Below the pieces are notes generated by a model that worked only from the letters and a program-made list of their open reading frames with translations, did no database searches and was not told the DNA's origin. DNA of 64,000 nucleotides from Methylobacter tundripaludum SV96 (GTDB lineage: Bacteria; Pseudomonadota; Gammaproteobacteria; Methylococcales; Methylomonadaceae), in contig NZ_JH109153.1 in assembly GCF_000190755.2 (NCBI RefSeq), positions 1 to 64,000 of the forward strand, written 5' to 3'. Below are positions 52,201-61,381 of this stretch, piece after piece. The translations under genes were made by a program, and so were the position numbers. Each line of letters starts with the position of its first letter. Position 1 is the first letter of the stretch.

Positions 52201-54710
52201 AACCACGCTGTCACATCCACGGACGCTTCGGTCGGTCCGTAAAGATTATGGAGTTGCGCGGCCGATTTTTCATAAAACCGCCGGACGACATCCGCCGGTA
52301 GCGCTTCCCCGCTACAGATGACCCGTTTTAATGATGTACAGCGCTCTACGCCGGGTGTGTCGACAAACGCTTGCAGCATCGACGGCACAAAATGAAGGGT
52401 GCTGATCTGGTGCTCAACAATCATGTTGATCATCGCGATGCTGTCCTTGTGCTGCTCCGGTCCGGCTACGAACAGACAAGCCCCTGTCATTAACGGCCAG
52501 AAAAACTCCCAGACCGAGACATCGAAACTGAACGGCGTTTTTTGTAGAACCCGGTCCATTTCATTCAAGCCATACTGTTCCTGCATCCACTGCAAACGGT
52601 TCAAAATGCCTTGATGCGGTACGCCTACGCCTTTCGGCTGGCCCGTCGAACCCGAGGTATAAATACAATAAGCCAGATTCTCCGGCATGATCGCTACAAC
52701 AGGGTTTGTTGCCGGTTCAACTGCGACTTCATGCCATTGCGTATCCAGGCAGAGAATCCTGGTCGAACAGACAGCGAGTTTATTGAGCAAACCCGCTTGA
52801 GTCAGAACTACCGGCGCATTGACGTCGGCTATCATAAAATCGAGCCGATCCTGAGGATAGCCTGGGTCCAACGGCACATAAGCCCCGCCCGCCTTGAGAA
52901 TGCCCATCAGACCAACGATCATTTCCAATGAGCGCTCAACACAAAGCCCCACCAAAACATCCGGTCCAACACCTTTAGTCCGCAAATAATGCGCTAACTG
53001 ATTGGCTCTGGCGTTAAGTTCGCAATAGCTTAGCGACCGATCGTCAAAGACTACCGCAGCCGCATTCGGCATTTGCGCCGCCCGGTCTTCAAAAAGTTGG
53101 GGAATGTATTTAGTCTGCGGGTAATTGACCGCCGTGTCGTTCCAGTCAATCAGGATGTGTTGCTGTTCTTTTTGCGTCAACAACGGCAGTTCAGACAGAC
53201 GCGCTTTCGGCCGGTTTACGATACCTTGCAATAAAACCAAATAGTGTTCGGCTAATCGGCTGATCGTACTGTGATCGAATAAATCAACGTTATATTCAAA
53301 GGTACACTCCAGTGCCCCTGCTCTTTCAGTCATAAAAAGCGTTAGATCGAACTTGGTGGTGGTGTTTTCATCATCCATTGAATTGATTTGCAAGCCCGAT
53401 AGCTTCAACGCACTTTGCGGCGTATTCTGCAACACGAACAACACCTGAAATAAAGGGTTGAAACTCATATTCCGTTCAGGCTGCAAGGCCTCGACCACTT
53501 GCTCAAAAGGCAAGTCCTGATGGCTCTGGGCATCCAGGACTGTTTGCCTGATTTGGTCGAGTAAAACATTAAATTGCGGATCGCCCGACAAGTCGGAACG
53601 TAACACCAGGGTATTCACAAAAAAGCCGATCAAGTCTTCGATTTCCAGGCGATTACGATTGGCAATCGGTGTGCCGACCGACAAATCCTGTTGATGGCTG
53701 TAACGGAACAACAAGACCTTAAACGAGGCCAGCAAGGTCATGAACAAAGTGACATCATGGCTTCTGCTTAAAAGATGGAGTTTTTCGGATAGCGCAAGCG
53801 GCACCGTAAACCGATAATTGGCGCCGCAATAACTCATTATGCCCGGCCTGATACGGTCGGTCGGTAACTCATGCAGTTTCGGCGCGCCCTCCAGTTGCTT
53901 GCGCCAGTAATTCGTCTGCCGTTGCAAAACGTCGCCGACTAACCACTGGCGTTGCCAATAAACAAAATCGGCATATTGAATCGCCGGATCCTTTAATGGC
54001 GATGCGTTGCCCTGACTGAAGGCTTCGTAAATCGAACCGAATTCACGAATCAGTAGCGATGACGACCAACCGTCGGAAATAATGTGATGCAAGATGACCA
54101 ACAGGACGCATTCCTGTTTATCCGCTTCATTGGCTAACGTAAGCAGGCTCACCCGTATCAAAGGCCCGGTTGATAATTCAAACGGGCGTGAAGCTTCCCG
54201 ATGACATAAATCCACTAATGCTGTTTGACGCGAGGGTTCGGCTAAAGCGGTTAAATCCGTGCGCGCCACCGGAACAAAAAGCCGGGCGGCAATCGTTTGT
54301 TCCGCTTGTCCATTTGCGGTGATAAAAGTCGTCCGTAAATTTTCGTGCCGACGCACGATTTCGTTAAGACTTTGCTCCAAAGCCGCATCATTCAACTCGC
54401 CGCTTAAACGCACTGCAACCGGTATATTGTAAAAAGCATTGCCCGGTTCCAACTGATCCAGAAACCACAAGCGTTGCTGCGCATAAGAAAGGGGAATAGG
54501 CTGAGTGCGCAACACCGGGATTATCGGCGTATGACAATGCTTTCCAGCCAGCGAAAGCAGTTCTATCAACTCCTTTTTTTGGGCTTTGAGTTGAGCTTTA
54601 ACGTTATCGGATAATGCGTTTTTAGGGGCTTTGCATTTTAAAGCATCGCCTTCGGCATAAAGATGGACATTCAAATCGCGTAACGTAGCCAGCAATTCAG
54701 TTAACATCAT
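49278..54710 (-). CDS. NRPS, terminal module C-A(MT)-PCP-TE
   Basis: 1810 residues. A TubC-like docking segment (1-55) is followed by a condensation domain (HHIISDGWSS near 208) and an adenylation domain (YTSGSTGQPKG near 685). The pocket residues read D-V-W-H-I-S-L-V-D, matching serine. A methyltransferase (VLEIGCGGGLLLFRVAPY near 1060) is inserted between A8 and A10 (LPLTASGKVDRKAL near 1437), then come a carrier (DNFFELGGNSLLA near 1490) and a thioesterase (GWSMGGT near 1623). It adds a probably methylated serine and releases the peptide. It overlaps the previous NRPS gene by 4 nt. Confidence 0.93.
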   Translation of the reverse strand: MMLTELLATLRDLNVHLYAEGDALKCKAPKNALSDNVKAQLKAQKKELIELLSLAGKHCHTPIIPVLRTQPIPLSYAQQRLWFLDQLEPGNAFYNIPVAVRLSGELNDAALEQSLNEIVRRHENLRTTFITANGQAEQTIAARLFVPVARTDLTALAEPSRQTALVDLCHREASRPFELSTGPLIRVSLLTLANEADKQECVLLVILHHIISDGWSSSLLIREFGSIYEAFSQGNASPLKDPAIQYADFVYWQRQWLVGDVLQRQTNYWRKQLEGAPKLHELPTDRIRPGIMSYCGANYRFTVPLALSEKLHLLSRSHDVTLFMTLLASFKVLLFRYSHQQDLSVGTPIANRNRLEIEDLIGFFVNTLVLRSDLSGDPQFNVLLDQIRQTVLDAQSHQDLPFEQVVEALQPERNMSFNPLFQVLFVLQNTPQSALKLSGLQINSMDDENTTTKFDLTLFMTERAGALECTFEYNVDLFDHSTISRLAEHYLVLLQGIVNRPKARLSELPLLTQKEQQHILIDWNDTAVNYPQTKYIPQLFEDRAAQMPNAAAVVFDDRSLSYCELNARANQLAHYLRTKGVGPDVLVGLCVERSLEMIVGLMGILKAGGAYVPLDPGYPQDRLDFMIADVNAPVVLTQAGLLNKLAVCSTRILCLDTQWHEVAVEPATNPVVAIMPENLAYCIYTSGSTGQPKGVGVPHQGILNRLQWMQEQYGLNEMDRVLQKTPFSFDVSVWEFFWPLMTGACLFVAGPEQHKDSIAMINMIVEHQISTLHFVPSMLQAFVDTPGVERCTSLKRVICSGEALPADVVRRFYEKSAAQLHNLYGPTEASVDVTAWFCMPDKTDDSIPIGRPIANISLYILDRQLNPVPVGALGELHIGGIGLARGYLNRPDLTAEKFIPNPFGAPGSRLYKTGDLTRYLSNGDIEYAGRIDHQVKIRGVRIELGEIESLLMQSPEVKEVVVLAREDIPGDKRLVTYVVPDRINQNPDVEGFRSNLSGEQVSQWQMLWELTYDKETVLEAGSNFAGWNSSYTGLSIPEDEMYEWLDNTVKRINRYQPHSVLEIGCGGGLLLFRVAPYCDRYVCTDFSLGALSYIQSQLDSFGQDMSHVRTLNQPANDFTAIAEKSFDTVVINSVVQYFPTADYLTEVLKGAIRSIIPGGRLFIGDVRNLALLYPFYVAVELQQAPASMAITKLKQRIYGYQAKEEELVIDPHFFLMLKAQIPEISFVEILPKRGRFRNEMSQFRYDVVLHIDTQTDDLGDLNWIDWKVEKLTLLDLRQILTERMPEILAIKNIPNARVMHEVYAFELLDGMKSPQTVKDLQKSLVACQSTGVDPEDLWDLSLELPYIIEISWANGSGNGSFDLVCLRNYSSTTQPLKWSINESDDYKRRDVYANNPLQGRMHQDIKARLQGLLQEKLPSYMVPSHFAFLDALPLTASGKVDRKALPALDLSVQLQKQYVAPRTQTEEILTGIWAEILNVNRIGVHDNFFELGGNSLLAVTLAHTIQSVLGGNLDLIALFQAPTIEEFAKLLADETTAVSSPLVTLKSAGTRAPLYCIDPGGYVFEYKTLAQAMSHEQPVYGIDSRSLLLNPTRQYASFIDAAEYYVQAILKHQPEGPYYLLGWSMGGTIALIITQILESQGHEVAFVGLLDTRINSLAKADLNSDLLTRYTRYLNPAERHAFDQIDAATREEFQDFLLTLPVDEQLEQVILWATKQGCLHRNLPVALMKLQFIVAENSLRLMNAHQWGVIKAPLYAWWASDTLKRHEQIPEDWRLYTTGTVVNEEIEGNHMDIIKNRQLHSSLAEILKNS

Positions 54711-57700
54711 AATTCTATTTCCTCATAATCGACTTCATCGTCTGCCGACAACACGGCTTCATTGTTTTTAGTCCATACCGTCAGGTCGATTTTTTGGGCT
54801 ATTTTTTCGATGGTGCCGTCTTCAAAGATTGCCTTGAGCGGCAGTTCAATATTAAATTTCTGACACAATCTGGAAACCAGCTGCGTCGCCAGTAACGAGT
54901 GTCCGCCTAACTCGAAAAAATTATCTTTTACGCCGACGCGTTCCAAATCCAGCACTTCGGCCCAAATGTCAGCCAGAATTTGCTCGGTTTCCGTGCGCGG
55001 TGCGACATATTGCTTTTGCAATTGCCCGCAAAAATCGGGCGCGGGCAACGCCTTGCGATCCAGCTTGCCGTTCGCGCTTAGCGGCATCCGGTCAAGAAAA
55101 ACGAACGCATTCGGCAACATATAATCCGGCAACGTTGCCTTGAGATGGTCGCGCAAGGCATCCGGCTCCGGCGAACTGCCGGGATTGCCGACTAGATAGG
55201 CGATTAACTGCCTGTTTCCCGAGTTGTCTTCGCGAGCCAGTGCAACGGCTTCATGCACATCGACGTGCTGCAAAAGCCGTGCTTCGACTTCGCCCAATTC
55301 GATCCTGAAGCCCCTGATTTTGACTTGGTGGTCGATGCGGCCCAGAAACTCGATGTTGCCGTCGGCACGATACCGCGCAAGGTCGCCGGTTTTGTATAAG
55401 CGGCCGCCATTGTTCCCGAACGGATCGGGCACAAATTTTTCGGCAGTCCAATCAGGTCGCCGTAAATACCCCCTGACCACGCCCTCGCCGCCGATGTACA
55501 GCTCGCCCGGAACGCCGACAGGTACCGGAAGCAACGCAGGGTCCAGCAGGTAAAGCCGGACATTATCGATAGGCCTGCCTATCGGTAAAACCCGGTCTAT
55601 ATCTTCAATACCGGCAAGATAAACGCTGCTCCAGACCGTACCCTCGGTGGGGCCGTATTCGTTGTATAAACGTACATCCGGCATTGCGGCGAAATGCTGT
55701 TTGACGACTTCGTTCGGGCAGGCTTCGCCGGCCACGATAACGGTATTAAGCGATTGCAGTTGCAGGACAGCCTGCTTCAGCAATACCGCATACAGGGTAG
55801 GCAGCGCCAGTAAATGCGAAACCTTGTGCCGCTCGACTAACTTGACCAACGCGGCCGGGTCTCTCGCATCGTCATGCGTCGGCAAACATAAGCAGCCGCC
55901 CTGCCCCAAGGTCCAAAATATTCCGGCAACCGAGCTGTCGAAAGCAAAAGAAGACAGCAGCAAAAAAGCCCGGACCGGTTCCCGATAATTGGAAAACCGG
56001 GCGCTGGTCGAATGCACGGCATTGCGGTGCGAAACCACAACGGCTTTGGGTTGACCGGTAGAGCCTGAGGTATAAATGATATAAGCCGCATCCAGCGGAT
56101 GGTTGCGGCTAACAGGATTTTCAGCATCAAACCGCTCGATCTCCGGCCAATCGCGATCCAGGCAAATCAGATCGGCCGGGCATGCGGTCAATTTTTCCAG
56201 CAAGCGCTGCCGGGTAAGCAGTAACGGCATTCCGGCATCATTGATCATATAAGCAATACGCTCTTCCGGATAATCGGGGTCCAGCGGCACATAGGCGCTA
56301 CCGGCCTTCAATATGCCCAGCAAGCCGATAATCATTTCCGGCGAACGGTCCACGCAAAGCCCTATCAATACGGCCGGTCCGGCTCCTTTTTCCCGCAGGT
56401 AATGCGCCAGCCGGTTAGACTGGGCGTTGACTTCGGCATAAGTTAAAGACCGGCCCTCGAACGCGACAGCAACGGCATCGGGCGTTTTCTGAGCTTGTTG
56501 TTCAAATAATTGATGGATGCCGCTGTCTTGAGTGTAATCGGCTTCGGTATCGTTCCAGTCGACGATGATATGGCCGATTTCCGCCTGCGTGAGTATCGGC
56601 AGCCGACTGACGCAGTGATGATCGTCGGCGACCATGCCGTTCAACAACACTTGCAAATGCCCGGCCCATCGTTCCACGGTAGCCGCATCAAACAAGTCGC
56701 TCGCATAGTCAAGGCTACCCACGATCACGTCATCCACTTCCGTTAACGACAAGGTAAGATCGAACTGCGTGGTAGTACTTGGCCGGGTTACCGGAGATAA
56801 ACAAAGCCCCGGCAGCGTCAGCGCATCGCCTTTCGGTGTGTTGTTCAGGGCCAGCATGACCTGAAAGACCGGGCTGTGGCTCATGCTGCGCGGCGGTTTG
56901 ACCGCTTCCACCACTTGCTCGAAAGGCAGATCCTGATGGGCGTAGGCGCTCAAGGTCGTCGCTTTAACCTGATCGAGCAGTTGCGCCACGCTGGGATCGT
57001 CATCCAGAACAACACGCAACGCCAAGGTATTGACGAAAAAGCCGATCAGCGCTTCGATCTCGGTATGTTGCCGGTTAGCAACCGGCGTGCCTATCACCAC
57101 ATCCCGTTGCCCGCTAAGCCGCGCCATCAGCGCCGACCAGCCGCAAAGCAGGGTCATGAACAAGGTGGCGCCGTGGCGTCGGCTTAATTGCCGCAGCCCC
57201 GCAGTGAGTTCGGCCGGGATTTCAAGGTCGATACGACCACCGGCATAGCTTTGCAGCGCCGGTCTGGGACGGTCGGCAGGCAACTCCAGCAGCTCCGGGG
57301 CTCCTGCCAGATGATCGCGCCAAAAATCGATTTGCGTTGCCAGCGCTTCGCCTTGCAGCCATTGCCGCTGCCAGACCGCATAGTCGGCATACTGGACGGC
57401 CAGTTCAGGCAGCGGATCCGGCAAACCCTGGCTAAAAGCGGCGTAAATGGCACCGAGCTCCTGCACCAACAAACCAATCGACCAGCCATCGGAAATGATG
57501 TGATGCTGGGTAAGGAGCAAGATATATTCATCGTCGGCCAGCTGCAACAGCTCGCCCCGAATCAGGGGCCCCAGGGACAAGTCGAACGGGCGTCCGGCTT
57601 CAGCGGCGCTGATTCGATTAACGGTAGCCGACTGTTCGTGTTCGGATAGGTCGCGCAGGTCGCGTTCGTTCAACGCAAAGCCGACATTCTCAGGGATTAT

Positions 57701-60700
57701 GACTTGAAGCGGCTGACCGTCGATGCAGACGAAGCAGGTGCGCAAGCCTTCGTGACGCGTAACAATGCGGCCGAGTGCCGCCCGCAATGCATCGCGATCT
57801 AAACCGCCCTGCAAACGCACTCCGGCGGCGATGTGGTAAGCCGCCCCGGCCGCCGCATGATCGAGCTGGTCGACAAACCACAAGCGCTGCTGCGCCCAAG
57901 ACAAGGACAGCGGCAGACTGCGGTCAACCGGTATAATCGGCGGCAAAACCGCCAAACCGGCATCGCTTACAACGCGGGCCAAAGCTGCCGGTGTCGGTTG
58001 GGCGAAGAATTCGCGCAATGCCACTTCGACATTGAGCTCTTGCCGCAGCCGCGCAATCAGTTGCACGGCAAGCAGGGAATGACCGCCCAGCTCAAAAAAG
58101 TCATCATCTCGGCCTACTTGTTCAATCTCCAACAGCGCTTGCCAGATGCGGGCAATCGCTGTTTCGACCGGACCTTGAGGCGCTGCGTAAGGACGTGTGA
58201 TCAGTGCATCGCCATCCGGCACCGGCAGCGCTTGCCGATCCAGCTTGCCGTTGGCGGTCAGAGGAAAGGCGGGCAACATCACAAAGGCGCCGGGCAGCAT
58301 GTAGTCGGGCAAGCTCTCGGCCAGCCGGGCCCGAAGATCGGCTGCGGCCAATTTGCCCTCGTCTTGCGCCACCAGATAAGCAACCAGCCGCTTGTCTCCG
58401 GCCTTATCTTCACGGGCGATAACGACCGCCTCGCGCACGCCGGGACACAGGGCTAACAAGGCTTCAATTTCACCCAGTTCGATGCGGAAACCGCGTATCT
58501 TGACCTGGAAGTCGTTGCGGCCCAGGTACTCGACATTACCGTCCGGCAGCCAACGGCCTAAATCGCCGGTTTTGTAGAGTCGCGCGTTAGCATCCGCATT
58601 AAAAGGGTCGCTGATAAAACGCTCTTCGGTCAGCGCAGGCCGATTGAGGTAGCCGCGGGCAACGCCGACCCCGCCGATGTAAATCTCGCCCGACACGCCT
58701 AAAGGCACCGGTTGCAGCCGGGCATCGAGGATGTAAATACGGATGTTGGCGATTGGATGACCGATGGGAACAATGCCCGCATGCAAATCGGGACTGCAAC
58801 GCCAGGAAGTGACATCTATCGCCGCTTCCGTCGGTCCGTACAGATTATGCAATTCAATGCCCGGCCATTGCGCCATAAACCGTTGTTGCAGCGCATAAGA
58901 CAAGGCCTCGCCGCTGCACAACACGCGCTTGAGGCTACGGCATCGCCCTGCCCCGACCTGATCCAAGAAAACGTGCAGCATCGACGGCACAAAGTGCATC
59001 GTCGTGATGCCCGCCGACTCGATGCATGCGGCCAGGTAATGCGGATCTTGATGGCCTTTCGGACGCGCCATGACCAACCGAGCACCAACCAGCAACGGCA
59101 AAAAGAATTCCCAGACCGACACGTCGAAACTAAACGGCGTCTTTTGCAGAACCCGGTCATCAGCGCCGAGCCGGTATTCGCTTTGCGCCCACAGCAGCCG
59201 GTTGACGACGCCGTCATGCTGGTTCATCACGCCCTTGGGCAGTCCGGTCGAACCCGAGGTATAGATCACATAAGCCAAATGCCCTGAGGTCAAGCCGAGC
59301 GCAACAGGATCGGGATTGCACTCGGCTTGTCGCCCGATTGCTGATTCGTCATCCAGCATGACCAGCGGCACGGACAGGTTCGGCAGGATATTCACCAAGC
59401 TGCTTTGGGTCAGCAATGCCGCAGGCGAGCAGTTGTCGAGCATATACGCCAAGCGCTCGGACGGGTAATCGGGGTCCAGCGGCACATACGCGGCTCCGGC
59501 TTTCAGAATGGCGAACAAGCCCACGACCATCTCAAGACTGCGTTCCGCACAAATAGCCACCCGGTCATCGGGCTGGATGCCGAGTCCCAATAGATGATGC
59601 GCCAACCGGTTGGCTTTGACGTTCAGCTCCCGATAAGTCAACGCGGCATCTTCAAAAATAACCGCAAGCGCATCCGGCGTTTTTTCTACCTGTTGTTCAA
59701 ATAACTGATGAATGCATTGATCTCGCGGGTAATCGACGCTTGTAGCGTTCCAGCCAACCAGTAATTGCCGACGCTCTGCGCCGGGAAGAATATTGAGCCT
59801 TCCAAGCAATGCTTGGGGATTTTTAGCCAGCGCATTAACCAGTTCTTCTATTGCAGTACCGAGATAAGCGGCGATACGTTCGGGGTCAATCCCCTGAACA
59901 CATTGGGCCGTCAAGCTAAAACCTTGGCCAAAATCATCTACCGAAACGGTAACCGGATAATTGGTGCGTTCTTCACCGTTGCGGATAATACGCATCCCGT
60001 TCCAATCCAGCGGGCCGTCTGTTTTACGACTGTGCCGGTAATTAAGCAATGTCGTGAACAGCGGCATGGAGGCCGCAACCCCGCTACAGCGTTGAGCCAA
60101 AGCGAGCGAAGCTTGTTCATGGATGAGCAACTCGCTCAAACAGCGGTAGGTCTCGCCGACAACTTGCGCTACGCTGCCGTCAGCCAGGGATACGCGTACG
60201 GGCAAGGTGTTGATGAACATGCCCAAAGCCCGATCCGCCCCTACCGAGCCTTGCAGCCGGCCGGACAAGACCGTGCCGAAAACGACATCTTCGCGGCCGG
60301 TACACTGCGCCAAAACCTGCGCCCATGCCGCATGAAACAGGACTGCGGCGGTGACGCCTTGCTGACGCGCGTTATCGCGAATGCGCTGCGCCAAGTCATC
60401 GCTCAGCGTTAAGCCAGCCTCGATGACCGGCTCCCCGCTACCCTGGACGTTGAGCCGTTCGAAGGGGGCGGTAGGCTCATTGATGTCGCCAAGCTGCCTA
60501 CGAAAATAAGCCTCGTGTTCGGCGGGAGAGACGGAACGCGCTTGAGCAATAAAGTCGCGATAGGGTAAGGATGCGGGCAGCTTATCGCCCCGCCCTTGAA
60601 GCAACATCTGAATCTCGGCGATGATCAGTTCCAGGCTGATATGGTCGCAGACGATATGGTGGCTCAGCAGCGCCAGCAGCCATTCTTCCGAATGCGGGTC

Positions 60701-61381
60701 GGCGACGATATAAGCCGCCAGTAAAGGTGCTTGTTGCAAGTCTAAACGCCGGTGGTGCGGGTCGGTATGGCTGAGCAACTGCTGTAGTGCGTCATCGTCG
60801 CCGGTGAGCGCGAGTTCTTCAATACATAGCGGGGCTTGCCGATGCACCACTTGAACCGGTTGCGGCAGATATTGCCAGTACACCGCGCTACGCAAAATGT
60901 CGTGACGGTTAATCACGGTCTGCAATGCAGCCAGAAAATCGTCCAGACCCTTACGTTTTTCGAAAGCGACAACCGAGCGTAATAAGTAGGTATCGCCTTG
61001 GGTTTCAAGCAGGTGATGAAACAAAATACCCTCTTGCAAAGGAGCCAAGGGGTAAATATCCTGAATGTTGGCGACACCCTGCGGAACGCTGAGCACAATC
61101 CGGTCGATTTGTTCTTGCGTGAGATCGACTAAGGGCAGCATATCCGGGGTGATTTTAGCCGGTAACGCTGGTTGCGCAGCGTCTTCCGATACCCGCGCGG
61201 CTTGATCCTGCCCTTGATTCTGACCAAGCGCAACCAGCAATTCATGCTTATGCTGTTTTAATAAAGCCATGACTTTCGAATCGATAACACCTTGTGCTGC
61301 ACGAACCACTAATTCCCCATCATCCACAGCCAGGATGATATTTTTTTCCTGCATGTAAGCAAACACCGCTTGCAAATTCAT
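54707..61381 (-). CDS. NRPS, two modules C-A-PCP-C-A-PCP
   Basis: 2224 residues. The N-terminal docking segment (MNLQAVFAYMQEKNIILAVD) precedes C1 (IYPLAPLQEGILFHHLLETQ; active motif SHHIVCDHIS, Gly of HHxxxDG replaced by His). A1 has pocket D-V-W-H-L-S-L-I-D, serine. PCP1 is DDFFELGGHSLLA near 1095. C2 is a standard LCL type (HHIISDGWS near 1294). A2 (FDSSVAGIFW near 1819) has pocket residues D-S-A-A-I-A-E-V-W, which I cannot match to a known substrate. PCP2 is DNFFELGGHSLLA near 2156, followed by an acidic tail (ADDEVDYEEIEL) that may dock to the next protein. ATGA overlaps join it to both neighbours. Confidence 0.93.
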   Translation of the reverse strand: MNLQAVFAYMQEKNIILAVDDGELVVRAAQGVIDSKVMALLKQHKHELLVALGQNQGQDQAARVSEDAAQPALPAKITPDMLPLVDLTQEQIDRIVLSVPQGVANIQDIYPLAPLQEGILFHHLLETQGDTYLLRSVVAFEKRKGLDDFLAALQTVINRHDILRSAVYWQYLPQPVQVVHRQAPLCIEELALTGDDDALQQLLSHTDPHHRRLDLQQAPLLAAYIVADPHSEEWLLALLSHHIVCDHISLELIIAEIQMLLQGRGDKLPASLPYRDFIAQARSVSPAEHEAYFRRQLGDINEPTAPFERLNVQGSGEPVIEAGLTLSDDLAQRIRDNARQQGVTAAVLFHAAWAQVLAQCTGREDVVFGTVLSGRLQGSVGADRALGMFINTLPVRVSLADGSVAQVVGETYRCLSELLIHEQASLALAQRCSGVAASMPLFTTLLNYRHSRKTDGPLDWNGMRIIRNGEERTNYPVTVSVDDFGQGFSLTAQCVQGIDPERIAAYLGTAIEELVNALAKNPQALLGRLNILPGAERRQLLVGWNATSVDYPRDQCIHQLFEQQVEKTPDALAVIFEDAALTYRELNVKANRLAHHLLGLGIQPDDRVAICAERSLEMVVGLFAILKAGAAYVPLDPDYPSERLAYMLDNCSPAALLTQSSLVNILPNLSVPLVMLDDESAIGRQAECNPDPVALGLTSGHLAYVIYTSGSTGLPKGVMNQHDGVVNRLLWAQSEYRLGADDRVLQKTPFSFDVSVWEFFLPLLVGARLVMARPKGHQDPHYLAACIESAGITTMHFVPSMLHVFLDQVGAGRCRSLKRVLCSGEALSYALQQRFMAQWPGIELHNLYGPTEAAIDVTSWRCSPDLHAGIVPIGHPIANIRIYILDARLQPVPLGVSGEIYIGGVGVARGYLNRPALTEERFISDPFNADANARLYKTGDLGRWLPDGNVEYLGRNDFQVKIRGFRIELGEIEALLALCPGVREAVVIAREDKAGDKRLVAYLVAQDEGKLAAADLRARLAESLPDYMLPGAFVMLPAFPLTANGKLDRQALPVPDGDALITRPYAAPQGPVETAIARIWQALLEIEQVGRDDDFFELGGHSLLAVQLIARLRQELNVEVALREFFAQPTPAALARVVSDAGLAVLPPIIPVDRSLPLSLSWAQQRLWFVDQLDHAAAGAAYHIAAGVRLQGGLDRDALRAALGRIVTRHEGLRTCFVCIDGQPLQVIIPENVGFALNERDLRDLSEHEQSATVNRISAAEAGRPFDLSLGPLIRGELLQLADDEYILLLTQHHIISDGWSIGLLVQELGAIYAAFSQGLPDPLPELAVQYADYAVWQRQWLQGEALATQIDFWRDHLAGAPELLELPADRPRPALQSYAGGRIDLEIPAELTAGLRQLSRRHGATLFMTLLCGWSALMARLSGQRDVVIGTPVANRQHTEIEALIGFFVNTLALRVVLDDDPSVAQLLDQVKATTLSAYAHQDLPFEQVVEAVKPPRSMSHSPVFQVMLALNNTPKGDALTLPGLCLSPVTRPSTTTQFDLTLSLTEVDDVIVGSLDYASDLFDAATVERWAGHLQVLLNGMVADDHHCVSRLPILTQAEIGHIIVDWNDTEADYTQDSGIHQLFEQQAQKTPDAVAVAFEGRSLTYAEVNAQSNRLAHYLREKGAGPAVLIGLCVDRSPEMIIGLLGILKAGSAYVPLDPDYPEERIAYMINDAGMPLLLTRQRLLEKLTACPADLICLDRDWPEIERFDAENPVSRNHPLDAAYIIYTSGSTGQPKAVVVSHRNAVHSTSARFSNYREPVRAFLLLSSFAFDSSVAGIFWTLGQGGCLCLPTHDDARDPAALVKLVERHKVSHLLALPTLYAVLLKQAVLQLQSLNTVIVAGEACPNEVVKQHFAAMPDVRLYNEYGPTEGTVWSSVYLAGIEDIDRVLPIGRPIDNVRLYLLDPALLPVPVGVPGELYIGGEGVVRGYLRRPDWTAEKFVPDPFGNNGGRLYKTGDLARYRADGNIEFLGRIDHQVKIRGFRIELGEVEARLLQHVDVHEAVALAREDNSGNRQLIAYLVGNPGSSPEPDALRDHLKATLPDYMLPNAFVFLDRMPLSANGKLDRKALPAPDFCGQLQKQYVAPRTETEQILADIWAEVLDLERVGVKDNFFELGGHSLLATQLVSRLCQKFNIELPLKAIFEDGTIEKIAQKIDLTVWTKNNEAVLSADDEVDYEEIEL

